Shown: in pieces, positions 1 to 6,018 of the stretch
How the letters are laid out: the number at the start of each line of letters is the position of its first letter
Position numbering within the stretch: position 1 is the stretch's first letter
Assembly: GCA_027035985.1 (NCBI GenBank)
Contig: JALVTI010000106.1
Location: 1-7,142, forward strand
From: Aquificales bacterium
GTDB lineage: Bacteria > Aquificota > Aquificia > Aquificales > QOAS01
Direction of reading: 5' to 3'
Length of the DNA: 7,142 nt
Made by a program: the position numbers and the translations under genes
Notes under the pieces: model-generated
What the model was told of the DNA's origin: nothing
The model's database searches: none
What the model saw: only the letters and a program-made list of their open reading frames with translations

Positions 1-422
1 GAGAGGCTAAACACTTTTACCACGGGCACACCTATACGGGCAATAACCTCGCCTGCGCGGTGGCACTTGAAAATATCCAAATTTTTGAGGACGAAAAGAC
101 CCTCGAGAGGTTGCAACCGAAGATAAAATACCTCCACGAGAGGTTGGAAGAATTTAAAGACCTCCCTTGGGTGTTCGATATAAGAACTTTTGGCTTCATG
201 GTGGGGATAGAGCTTAGAAAACCCAACGGGGAACCCTATCCTTACGGAGACCGCATAGGGTTTAAAGTTGCCTACAAAGCCCGCGAAAGGGGGGTATTTT
301 TGAGACCTCTGGGGGATGTAATGGTTTTGATGATGCCCCTGGTTATCCGACAGGAGGAGATGGATTATGTTCTCGATACCCTCAAATGGGCTATAAGGGA
401 AACTTTACCCAAATTGGGGTGA
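1..422 (+). CDS. bioA: Adenosylmethionine-8-amino-7-oxononanoate aminotransferase, C-terminal part (5' truncated by window edge)
   Basis: This is the C-terminal ~139 residues of a class III PLP-dependent aminotransferase that makes 7,8-diaminopelargonate in cytosolic biotin synthesis. The reading frame begins at base 3 and ends at TGA 420-422. The segment FYHGHTYTGN (codons 15-44) is the BioA form of the HGxT loop, whose Thr (codon 30-32) binds PLP phosphate. RPLGD (Arg codon 303-305) matches the substrate-carboxylate Arg region. The DIRTFGFMVGIEL and PYGDRIGFKV stretches resemble Bacillus-type BioA, where lysine rather than S-adenosylmethionine can be the amino donor; which donor is used here cannot be read from the sequence. 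The PLP-binding lysine lies upstream of the window. Other omega-aminotransferases share the fold but usually differ in the HGHTYTGN and RPLGD contexts. No other biotin gene is visible downstream, so this is either the end of an operon or a lone gene. Confidence 0.88.
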   Translation, partial: EAKHFYHGHTYTGNNLACAVALENIQIFEDEKTLERLQPKIKYLHERLEEFKDLPWVFDIRTFGFMVGIELRKPNGEPYPYGDRIGFKVAYKARERGVFLRPLGDVMVLMMPLVIRQEEMDYVLDTLKWAIRETLPKLG

Positions 423-469
423 GAGATTTAAACCCGTTCCCTTGCAGGGGAAATTGTCAAAGAGGTGTT

Positions 470-525
470 CCGCCAAATGGAGAAAAGATTTTTTTCTCCT
501 CTTGCGGTTTGAATTTTCTTTATTT
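470..525 (+). terminator. Candidate intrinsic terminator after bioA
   Basis: An 8-bp perfect stem, GGAGAAAA (479-486) with TTTTCTCC (492-499) and loop GATTT, is extended across a small internal loop by CCGC (470-473) with GCGG (504-507). A T-rich run (508-525, TTTGAATTTTCTTTATTT) follows directly. The position, 47 bases after the bioA stop and before alaS, fits a terminator separating the two units. The run is broken by G, AA and C, so it is not a canonical U-tract. Confidence 0.45.
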
Positions 526-539
526 CCCTATCGGGGTCA

Positions 540-556
540 GGGTATTTTGTTTACCC
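540..556. repeat. Small inverted repeat upstream of alaS
   Basis: GGGTA (540-544) and TACCC (552-556) are perfect complements around a 7-base spacer, ending 19 bases before the alaS ATG. It could be a weak hairpin in the leader or a protein-binding dyad. E. coli AlaRS represses its own gene through a palindrome near its promoter, which makes the position suggestive, but a 5-bp repeat can arise by chance. I found no convincing -10/-35 pair around it. Confidence 0.25.
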
Positions 557-575
557 AAAGTAGAATTGACACCTT

Positions 576-3185
576 ATGACCCAACCTCTAAAGGTCGATG
601 AAATTAGGGAACTATTTTTGTCATACTTCGAAAAAAAGAACCACAAGAGGTTTAAATCCTTTCCACTGGTCCCCGAAGATGACCCGACCCTTTTGTTCGT
701 AAACGCCGGAATGGTTCCCTTCAAAAAGTACTTCCTCGGATTGGAAAAACCCCCCGCGAAGCGGGCTACCTCCTGTCAAAAGTGTCTTAGGGTGAGCGGC
801 AAGCACAACGACCTGGAGCAGGTGGGATACACTTCGCGCCACCACACCTTTTTCGAAATGCTCGGAAACTTCTCCTTTGGCGACTACTTCAAAAAGGAGG
901 CTATAGAGTTCGCCTGGGAATTTGTAACCGACTATCTGAAACTACCCAAGGAGCGTCTTTACGTTTCGGTCCATGAAAAGGACGAAGAAGCCTACAAAAT
1001 TTGGAGGGACGTTATAGGGGTTCCCGAGGAGCGAATCCTAAAGTTGGGAGACGAGGATAACTTCTGGCAGATGGGGGATGTGGGACCCTGCGGGTATTCC
1101 TCCGAAATCTACTACGACCGCGGTGAGGATTACGAGGGGGACGAGAGGCTTCTCGAGATTTGGAACCTCGTCTTTATGGAGTTCAACCGCGATGAGAAGG
1201 GCAACCTAACACCCCTGCCGCAGAAAAACATCGACACCGGTATGGGTCTCGAGCGCATAGCCTCCGTTTTGCAGGGGACCAAGACCAACTACGAGATAGA
1301 CAACATCTTTCCCCTCATTCAATTCGGCGAGAAGCTGGCGGGCGTGAAATACGGCGAAGACTTCAAAACCGACGTTGCCCTTAGGGTTATAGCCGACCAC
1401 CTTAGGGCTTTAACCTTCGCAATAGGGGATGGGGTTCTACCCTCCAACGAGGGGAGGGGGTACGTAATTAGAAAAATCCTCCGCAGGGCTCTGAGATACG
1501 GCTACAAATTGGGGATAGATAAACCTTTCCTCCACAAGGGAGTCGATTTGGTAGTCGACCTCATGAAGGGGGCTTACCCCGAATTGGAACTCCAAAGGGA
1601 GTTTATTAAAGGAATAGTCCGCTCGGAGGAGGAGAGGTTCTTAAGAACTCTCAAAGCGGGTATAGAGTTGGTCGAAAAAGCCATTGAGAGGGCTAAAAGA
1701 GAGGGCAGGGACTTCCTAACGGGTAAGGAGGTTTTCAAGATATACGACACCTACGGGTTTCCCGTTGACCTCATAGACGAGATAGCCGCCGAGCAGGGGC
1801 TTAGGGTCGACTACGCCGAGTTTGAAAAAGAACTCGAAAGGCAGAGGGAGGAGGCGAGGAAACACTTCAAGGTCGAGACCAAAAAGGTTAAACCGGTCTA
1901 TCAAAGGGCTAAAGAATTAGGGCTCACTTCGGAGTTTGTCGGATATACCCACCTCGTGGTGGAAACGCCTATTAAGGGACTCATTAAGGGGGATGAACTC
2001 GTAGATATCCTCCACGAGGGAGAGGAAGGCGAGGTAATCCTCGAAAAGTCTCCCTTTTACCCCGAAGGGGGCGGACAGGTTGGAGACCAGGGTCTGATAG
2101 AGACGCCTAGCGGTCTCTTTAAGGTGGAGGACACCCAAAAGCCGGTTGAGGGCGTTATCGTCGCCAAGGGTAAGGTTATAAAGGGCAAGATTGAAAGGGG
2201 CGAAATGGCGGTCGCGCAGGTCGATAGGGAACGAAGGGAGGCGACCGCCCGCCACCACACCGCCACCCACCTACTCCACGCTGCATTAAGGAACGTATTG
2301 GGCGAACACGTCAGACAAGCCGGTTCGCTCGTTCACCCCGAATATTTGAGGTTCGACTTTACCCACTTCGAGCCGCTAACCGACGAGGACATAGAGCGCA
2401 TAGAGGAGCTTGTAAACAGGGAAATCCAGGCAAACAAAGAGGTCATATGCCGCGTAATGCCCTACGACGAGGCGGTAAGAAGCGGCGCCATGGCGATTTT
2501 CGAGGAGAAATACGGCGACACCGTCAGGGTTATAGAGGTTCCCGACTTCTCCAAGGAGCTCTGCGGCGGAACCCATGTAAAGAGAACCGGAGATATAGGC
2601 TTTTTCAAGATGATTTCCCAATCCTCGGTAGGCGCCGGCGTTAGGAGGGTGATAGCCAAAGCCGGCATGCCCGCAGTAAGGGAGGCGCAAAAATCCTTTA
2701 AAACCCTCAAAGAGGTTTCCGAAAAATTGGTCTCCAAACCCGAAGAGGTATCCCAAAAGGTGGAAAAACTCTTGGAGGAACTCAAAGAAAAAGAAAAGGA
2801 ACTCCAAAGGTTGAAACAGGAACTTTTAAAACAGCAGTTGGATAAGGCTATAAAGGTCGAACGGGTAGGGGATAAAAATCTCGTTTGGGGAACCTTTGAG
2901 GGTGTCCCTATGGAGGAACTTAGGAACCTCGCAGATGTGCTAAGGCAAAAACACAAACCGGCGGTGGTCTTTTTAGTAAACAAACAGGGTGAGAAACTCC
3001 AAACGGTGTTGGCTATAACCAAAGAGATAGCCGATAAGGAAAAACTCAACGCCGGAAAGCTCATCAGGGAAATTGGCAAGGAGCTCGGCGGCGGAGGCGG
3101 CGGTCGTCCCGATATGGCTCAAGGTGGGGGAACGAAAATAGAAGGGTTGCAAAAGGCGGTGGAGAGGTTGAGAAAATTTTTATGA
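576..3185 (+). CDS. alaS: Alanyl-tRNA synthetase (alanine--tRNA ligase)
   Basis: This complete 869-residue cytosolic class IIc synthetase attaches alanine to tRNA-Ala and clears mischarged Ser/Gly-tRNA-Ala. The length is normal for bacterial AlaRS (about 870-880). The catalytic domain is about residues 1-240, with the motif 2 region RHHTFFEMLGNF from R88 and motif 3 GMGLERI at 222-228. A helical tRNA-recognition domain follows to about 460. The editing domain (about 470-710) carries the zinc ligands H561/H565 (HTATH) and C663/H667 (CGGTH). A charged coiled coil (about 729-760) leads to the C-Ala domain with the glycine run G838-G843 and RPDMAQGGG. ATG 576 is chosen because the protein then aligns from the first helix with other AlaRS N-termini. 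No Shine-Dalgarno is visible in the 20 bases before it. The gene ends in TGA followed in frame by TAA TAA. It is the most GC-rich stretch here, consistent with a resident gene. Confidence 0.97.
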   Translation: MTQPLKVDEIRELFLSYFEKKNHKRFKSFPLVPEDDPTLLFVNAGMVPFKKYFLGLEKPPAKRATSCQKCLRVSGKHNDLEQVGYTSRHHTFFEMLGNFSFGDYFKKEAIEFAWEFVTDYLKLPKERLYVSVHEKDEEAYKIWRDVIGVPEERILKLGDEDNFWQMGDVGPCGYSSEIYYDRGEDYEGDERLLEIWNLVFMEFNRDEKGNLTPLPQKNIDTGMGLERIASVLQGTKTNYEIDNIFPLIQFGEKLAGVKYGEDFKTDVALRVIADHLRALTFAIGDGVLPSNEGRGYVIRKILRRALRYGYKLGIDKPFLHKGVDLVVDLMKGAYPELELQREFIKGIVRSEEERFLRTLKAGIELVEKAIERAKREGRDFLTGKEVFKIYDTYGFPVDLIDEIAAEQGLRVDYAEFEKELERQREEARKHFKVETKKVKPVYQRAKELGLTSEFVGYTHLVVETPIKGLIKGDELVDILHEGEEGEVILEKSPFYPEGGGQVGDQGLIETPSGLFKVEDTQKPVEGVIVAKGKVIKGKIERGEMAVAQVDRERREATARHHTATHLLHAALRNVLGEHVRQAGSLVHPEYLRFDFTHFEPLTDEDIERIEELVNREIQANKEVICRVMPYDEAVRSGAMAIFEEKYGDTVRVIEVPDFSKELCGGTHVKRTGDIGFFKMISQSSVGAGVRRVIAKAGMPAVREAQKSFKTLKEVSEKLVSKPEEVSQKVEKLLEELKEKEKELQRLKQELLKQQLDKAIKVERVGDKNLVWGTFEGVPMEELRNLADVLRQKHKPAVVFLVNKQGEKLQTVLAITKEIADKEKLNAGKLIREIGKELGGGGGGRPDMAQGGGTKIEGLQKAVERLRKFL

Positions 3186-3195
3186 TAATAATGTT

Positions 3196-3201
3196 AGGTG
3201 G
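3196..3201 (+). promoter_or_regulatory. Ribosome binding site choosing ATG 3210 of the nuclease gene
   Basis: AGGTGG at 3196-3201 lies 8 bases before ATG 3210. The frame is open from GTG 3198, but that codon lies inside the Shine-Dalgarno itself, so ATG 3210 is the better start. Just upstream, TATGAT at 3181-3186 overlaps the alaS stop codon and resembles a -10 box that would give an ~18-base leader. No -35 element is visible at 16-18 bases, so a dedicated promoter is only a possibility. Confidence 0.55.
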
Positions 3202-3209
3202 TATTAATA

Positions 3210-4067
3210 ATGTTATGGAATAAGAATATCGAAGAGAAATTTTTCAGGGAAAAGTTAAAAACAAATCCACCAGAGAAGCTATTTTATAAGACACAAAGTG
3301 GAAGATATTTAGCATATTGGCCTAAAGGGTATAAAGGCAAGAGAGCTACCCTTCAAAGTAGAAATGCTTTAATAGGAGAGTTTACTGAAAAATGGGTTGA
3401 AAATCTTTTGCAACCCTTAGCCGAAAACCTAGGAATTTTTGTGAAAAGGCAAGTAATTTGTGAGGAATTAAGTTTAGATAAAAGATCTCCAGCAGATATA
3501 GCGTTAGTTAGGGTTAATAGAAATAGAGTTAAACCAGAGGAAATCCTATTAATAATAGAGGTTAAAATGTCTATAGTTTGGAATTGGGAGTATATCCCTA
3601 AAAATAATGAACTTAAATGCATAGGAGATTATACAACTCACGAAGGAAATCCTAGCCTTCTTCGTTCTGATACTATGCTAAAAGCTATAGGCAAAAGTTT
3701 AAATATCAGAATATCTGATGTTAGAGCTTCCAAAATACCAATTGTTGTCATTGGAAATACACCCATTTCGAAAAACTACTACAAAAAGGTTGATATACTT
3801 AGAAAAATTGGAATCATTCAAAGATTTTTTTCGGTTAACCCTAAATTTGGTATAAAAAATACTCCTGGAAAAGGTTTTATAAAAATAGAAGATGAAGAGG
3901 AGTTATATACAGGTTTAGAAAATTTAATAAATTCAGAAAAGGTGTTTTTTGGAGCTATGCTTTCAGAGGAAGAACTTGGAAAAATTATTGAAAAAGCTAA
4001 TCATGGAAAATCTTTTCATGAAAAAGCTAAAATCTTTCTTAAATTATTAAGAAATGGAGAAGGATGA
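3210..4067 (+). CDS. Putative type II restriction endonuclease, PD-(D/E)XK type, unrecognised family
   Basis: The protein has 285 residues from ATG 3210 and no signal peptide or membrane segment. I do not recognise a named family. The visible core is that of a PD-(D/E)XK nuclease: a Glu-bearing helix (GEFTEKWVENLL), then a strand with S-P-A-D (D96), about 20 residues, and a hydrophobic strand LLIIEVK ending in E117-V-K119. A second hydrophobic strand, IPIVVIGNTPI, follows later. This D...ExK spacing is the usual metal-binding and catalytic arrangement. The stop overlaps the methyltransferase start (ATGA), the tight coupling typical of an R-M pair, so it probably cuts the site the methylase protects. 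Composition is strongly AT-rich (3541-3600: 17 of 60 G+C), unlike alaS 24 bases upstream, which suggests transfer. The recognition sequence and subtype cannot be deduced. A methyl-directed or other DNA-processing nuclease remains possible. Confidence is higher that it is a nuclease than that it is a specific type II enzyme. Confidence 0.7.
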   Translation: MLWNKNIEEKFFREKLKTNPPEKLFYKTQSGRYLAYWPKGYKGKRATLQSRNALIGEFTEKWVENLLQPLAENLGIFVKRQVICEELSLDKRSPADIALVRVNRNRVKPEEILLIIEVKMSIVWNWEYIPKNNELKCIGDYTTHEGNPSLLRSDTMLKAIGKSLNIRISDVRASKIPIVVIGNTPISKNYYKKVDILRKIGIIQRFFSVNPKFGIKNTPGKGFIKIEDEEELYTGLENLINSEKVFFGAMLSEEELGKIIEKANHGKSFHEKAKIFLKLLRNGEG

Positions 4068-4966
4068 AAATGAAGAAAACGCAGACTAGTAGCTTTGGAG
4101 TTTTAGGAAGAATTAACCATGATTCAAGCAAATTTTATTCCAGAAAACTTTATAATGAATTTAAAATACAAGAGGAAGATAAGTATATAGAAAATCCTAT
4201 TCCTGAAGAATACCTTAATAAGATCTTTCTCAAAAGCAGTGAAAATATGGAAGAGTTACCTGATAATAGCATTCATTTAATGGTTACTTCTCCTCCATAT
4301 AATGTAGGCAAGGAATATGATAAAGATTTAACTTTTGAAGATTATAGAAATTTTCTAAAAAACGTTTGGAGGGAAGTATATAGGGTTTTGGTTCCTGGAG
4401 GAAGGGTTTGTATAAATGTAGCAAACTTAGGAAGAAAACCTTATATACCTTTACACGCTTTTATTATTCAAGATATGTTGGAAATAGGATTTATAATGCG
4501 AGGTGAGATTATCTGGAATAAAGGAGCAAGTGCAGGAGCTTCTACTGCTTGGGGAACCTGGAAATCACCTAAAAATCCTACCTTGAGAGATATTCATGAA
4601 TATATTTTAGTATTTTCCAAGGGAACTTTAAAAAGAGAAAATCCTAAAAACAGAAAAAGCACTATATCTCGTGAAGAATTTTTAGAATTTACAAAAAGTA
4701 TATGGGCATTTCCTGCTGTATCAGCAAAGAAAATAGGACATCCAGCCCCTTTTCCAGAAGAATTACCGTATAGATGTATACAACTCTACACTTTTGAAGG
4801 AGAAATTGTTTTAGATCCTTTCATGGGAAGTGGACAAACTGCTTTAGCAGCTGTTAAATCGAATCGCTTTTTTATAGGTTATGAGGTAGTAGAAGAATAT
4901 GTAACATTAGCATATAGGCGGTTGGAAAGCTTAGGTAAAAATTTTCCTTTTCTAAATGAAAAATAA
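4064..4966 (+). CDS. Site-specific DNA methyltransferase, beta class (N4-cytosine or N6-adenine), modification half of R-M system
   Basis: The protein has 300 residues. The catalytic motif IV, T75-S-P-P-Y79, comes first, and the S-adenosylmethionine-binding motif I, D251-P-F-M-G-S-G-Q-T259, lies near the C-terminus with PFPEELPYRCI before it. The IV-recognition region-X-I order defines the beta class. SPPY is commonest among m4C enzymes, but some beta-class m6A enzymes share it, so the methylated base is left open. Between the motifs, WGTWKSPKNPTLRDIHEYI probably belongs to the target-recognition region. Start: ATG 4064 overlaps the nuclease stop as ATGA and has GGAG at 4056-4059. An in-frame ATG at 4070 sits 6 bases after AAGG (4060-4063) and is equally plausible. 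Residues 1-50 form a polar N-terminal extension before the catalytic fold. It likely protects host DNA from the upstream nuclease. It is very AT-rich (4441-4500: 16 of 60 G+C). The sequence specificity is unknown. Confidence 0.9.
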   Translation: MKMKKTQTSSFGVLGRINHDSSKFYSRKLYNEFKIQEEDKYIENPIPEEYLNKIFLKSSENMEELPDNSIHLMVTSPPYNVGKEYDKDLTFEDYRNFLKNVWREVYRVLVPGGRVCINVANLGRKPYIPLHAFIIQDMLEIGFIMRGEIIWNKGASAGASTAWGTWKSPKNPTLRDIHEYILVFSKGTLKRENPKNRKSTISREEFLEFTKSIWAFPAVSAKKIGHPAPFPEELPYRCIQLYTFEGEIVLDPFMGSGQTALAAVKSNRFFIGYEVVEEYVTLAYRRLESLGKNFPFLNEK

Positions 4967-5029
4967 AAATTATAATTTTAGAAATTTTCCCATTTCTATT
5001 TACTTTAAAAGTTTCTTTCAGTTTCTTTA

Positions 5030-5056
5030 AGGAGTTTTTCAGATAGAAAAGCTTCT
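5030..5056 (+). repeat. 11-bp stem-loop after the methyltransferase gene
   Basis: AGGAGTTTTTC (5030-5040) pairs with GAAAAGCTTCT (5046-5056) around the loop AGATA, giving 11 pairs including two G-U wobbles. It lies 63 bases past the methyltransferase stop. The + strand downstream is A-rich (CAAAAAAATTT) rather than T-rich, so it is not a textbook terminator. It may stabilise the 3' end of the R-M mRNA or end transcription with a poor tail. Confidence 0.45.
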
Positions 5057-5121
5057 CAAAAAAATTTAGTAAAAGATGCAAGACTTTAGGGGAATTTATA
5101 CTCTTCTAGGAAATTTCTTAT

Positions 5122-5161
5122 AAGTGAATAAAACATTATGGACTATCCAAACTTTTCACTT
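5122..5161. promoter_or_regulatory. Inverted repeat upstream of the antitoxin, candidate autoregulatory operator
   Basis: AAGTGAA (5122-5128) and TTCACTT (5155-5161) are perfect complements with centres 33 bases apart, about three helical turns. Inside them lies a smaller dyad, TGGA-CTA-TCCA (5139-5149), whose centre is offset by 2-3 bases. AbrB-type antitoxins and toxin-antitoxin complexes commonly repress their own promoter by binding such dyads. The repeat lies 14 bases before the Shine-Dalgarno. Binding is inferred only. Confidence 0.35.
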
Positions 5162-5175
5162 TTTATTAGGAAGGT

Positions 5176-5183
5176 AAGGAGGT
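5176..5183 (+). promoter_or_regulatory. Strong Shine-Dalgarno of the antitoxin gene
   Basis: AAGGAGGT is a full 8-base match to the anti-Shine-Dalgarno and lies 6 bases before GTG 5190. It decides the GTG start. It is the best ribosome binding site in the window, and the toxin gene has nothing comparable. That would favour antitoxin synthesis over toxin. Confidence 0.85.
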
Positions 5184-5189
5184 AAGAAA

Positions 5190-5426
5190 GTGTTGGTTAA
5201 AAAAACATCAAAAAACCAGATAACCCTACCCAAGGAGGTTTTAAAGCAGATACCGGAAACAGATTATTTTGAGGTTAAAGTAGAAGACGGGAAAATTGTT
5301 CTAATTCCCGCAAGAGTTATTCCCGCAAAAATCTCCATAGAAAGTATTAGGGAAAAGATAAAAAAGAGAGGCTTAACCAAAAAGGTTATTGACGAGGCTA
5401 TAAAATGGGCGAGGGAAAAAGATTAA
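5190..5426 (+). CDS. AbrB/SpoVT-type antitoxin of a toxin-antitoxin pair
   Basis: The protein has 78 residues and starts at GTG. Residues 1-45 match the swapped-hairpin AbrB/MazE DNA-binding fold: KTSKNQITLPKEVLKQI, then FEVKVEDGKIVLIPAR. The 'KNQITLP-KEV' and 'DGKIVLIPA' signatures are characteristic. Residues ~48-78 (SIESIREKIKKRGLTKKVIDEAIKW contains the core) are a charged helical tail, the usual toxin-binding and degradable part. It likely dimerises, represses its own operon and neutralises the PIN RNase encoded immediately downstream, whose start lies 22 bases inside this gene. Composition is intermediate (5281-5340: 24 of 60 G+C). A stand-alone AbrB regulator is unlikely because of the overlap with the toxin gene. 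Confidence 0.85.
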   Translation: MLVKKTSKNQITLPKEVLKQIPETDYFEVKVEDGKIVLIPARVIPAKISIESIREKIKKRGLTKKVIDEAIKWAREKD

Positions 5427-5836
5427 GGGTAGTTTTAGATACCAACATTTTGATTTCCATTCTCTTATTCGGTGGACGGTTAGAAAGCATAAGGAAGGCG
5501 TGGAAAGAGGGAAAAATTCAGTTAATTTTCTGTCCTAAAACACTTGAAGAGTTAATTAAAGTTCTCCACTATCCCAAATTTGGTTTAACGGAGGAAGAAA
5601 TAACTTATTTGGTTGAGGTTGAAATTTTACCTTATGCAGTTTTGATAGAAAATACTACCTCTTTAGACCCATCTTTAATAAGAGATAAGGACGACCTCAA
5701 ATTTTTGGAATGCGCCTTAAGCGGAAAGGCTGATTATTTGGTAAGCGGAGATAAAGATGTTTGGAAAGTTAAAGAATTCCAAACTATAAAGGTGCTGAGC
5801 GCTAAAGAGTTCCTAGAAGTTCTTGAAAAACTTTAG
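5405..5836 (+). CDS. PIN-domain toxin (putative endoribonuclease, VapC-like, COG1569-type family)
   Basis: The protein has 143 residues, about normal for the family. The acidic metal-binding set of a PIN nuclease is complete: D12 in VVLDTNILIS, E49 in TLEELIKVL, D97 in RDKDDLKFLECAL, and D116 in LVSGDKDV. The phrases DTNILIS, 'RDKDD..FLE.AL.GKADYLVSGDKD' and the final VLSAKEFLEVL match the 'putative toxin-antitoxin system toxin component, PIN family'. Such toxins typically cleave tRNA, rRNA or mRNA with Mg2+; the target here is unknown. ATG 5405 overlaps the antitoxin by 22 bases without a good Shine-Dalgarno of its own, so translation is probably coupled to the antitoxin. Composition is AT-rich (5521-5580: 18 of 60 G+C). 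All catalytic residues are present, so it appears intact rather than decayed. Confidence 0.88.
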   Translation: MGEGKRLRVVLDTNILISILLFGGRLESIRKAWKEGKIQLIFCPKTLEELIKVLHYPKFGLTEEEITYLVEVEILPYAVLIENTTSLDPSLIRDKDDLKFLECALSGKADYLVSGDKDVWKVKEFQTIKVLSAKEFLEVLEKL

Positions 5837-5874
5837 TTTCCCTTTAAGGGTGTTTCGTATTTCCAAAAAACCGC

Positions 5875-5908
5875 ATTAAGGAATATCTAAATTTGTCGTT
5901 TCCTTAAT
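5875..5908. repeat. 9-bp perfect inverted repeat ATTAAGGAA / TTCCTTAAT
   Basis: ATTAAGGAA (5875-5883) and TTCCTTAAT (5900-5908) are perfect complements with a 16-base spacer and centres 25 bases apart. On the - strand the hairpin is followed, after GCGG at 5871-5874, by TTTTTT (5865-5870), like a terminator, but no - strand gene is seen to use it. It could also be a regulator dyad for nadA. Its role is unknown. Confidence 0.4.
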
Positions 5909-5929
5909 TGGGATTAGCCGAAATCAAAT

Positions 5930-5953
5930 TCCTTTTTGTAAGGAGTTTATTAA
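5930..5953 (+). terminator. Weak hairpin with T/A-rich tail, possible terminator of the TA unit
   Basis: TCCTT (5930-5934), loop TTTGT, AAGGA (5940-5944) form a 5-bp stem followed by GTTTATTAA. It is short and AT-leaning, and it lies 94 bases after the toxin stop. At high growth temperature this stem would be marginal. Confidence 0.2.
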
Positions 5954-6012
5954 TCCTTTTGCGGGACGGATAAAGATATTAACCCCTAGAAGTGAGTTCG
6001 GTAATTATTCCC

Positions 6013-6018
6013 TATAAA
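6013..6018 (+). promoter_or_regulatory. Possible -10 box of nadA
   Basis: TATAAA at 6013-6018 is the best -10-like hexamer upstream of nadA and would give a leader of about 60 bases. No TTGACA-like element stands 16-18 bases upstream (5989-5996 reads gaagtgag), so this is weak. An Aquificota-type sigma-70 promoter might tolerate a poor -35. Confidence 0.25.

Larger units (their letters stand above)
4967..5189. other. AT-rich intergenic region between the R-M and toxin-antitoxin units
   Basis: No gene is supported in these 223 bases. They contain a 10-base-period tandem pair of GTTTCTTT (5011-5018 and 5021-5028), a long hairpin (5030-5056), and a 7-bp inverted repeat before the antitoxin (5122-5161). 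TATACT (5097-5102) and TATAAG (5119-5124) resemble -10 boxes, but no matching -35 stands at the right distance. A promoter for the TA pair is expected here but not pinned down. Confidence 0.6.

Noticed and set aside
566..594. TTGACA (566-571) with TAAAGG 17 bases downstream as an alaS promoter
   Set aside because: It would start transcription inside alaS, after the ATG that conservation requires. The downstream hexamer matches only half of a -10 box.
386..601. 71-codon + strand frame bridging bioA and alaS
   Set aside because: It overlaps both real genes in other frames, reads through the terminator hairpin and shows no protein-like pattern.
2376..3079. Long - strand open frames opposite alaS (143 and 205 codons)
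   Set aside because: They are antisense shadows of a well-conserved + strand gene, low in complexity (runs of F, L, S) and without recognisable domains.
3198..3209. GTG 3198 as start of the nuclease gene
   Set aside because: It falls within the Shine-Dalgarno that serves ATG 3210, and no other ribosome site stands before it.
4966..4979. 14-base AT-only palindrome after the methylase stop
   Set aside because: All A-T pairs and no loop make it unstable as RNA, and such palindromes are expected by chance in this composition.
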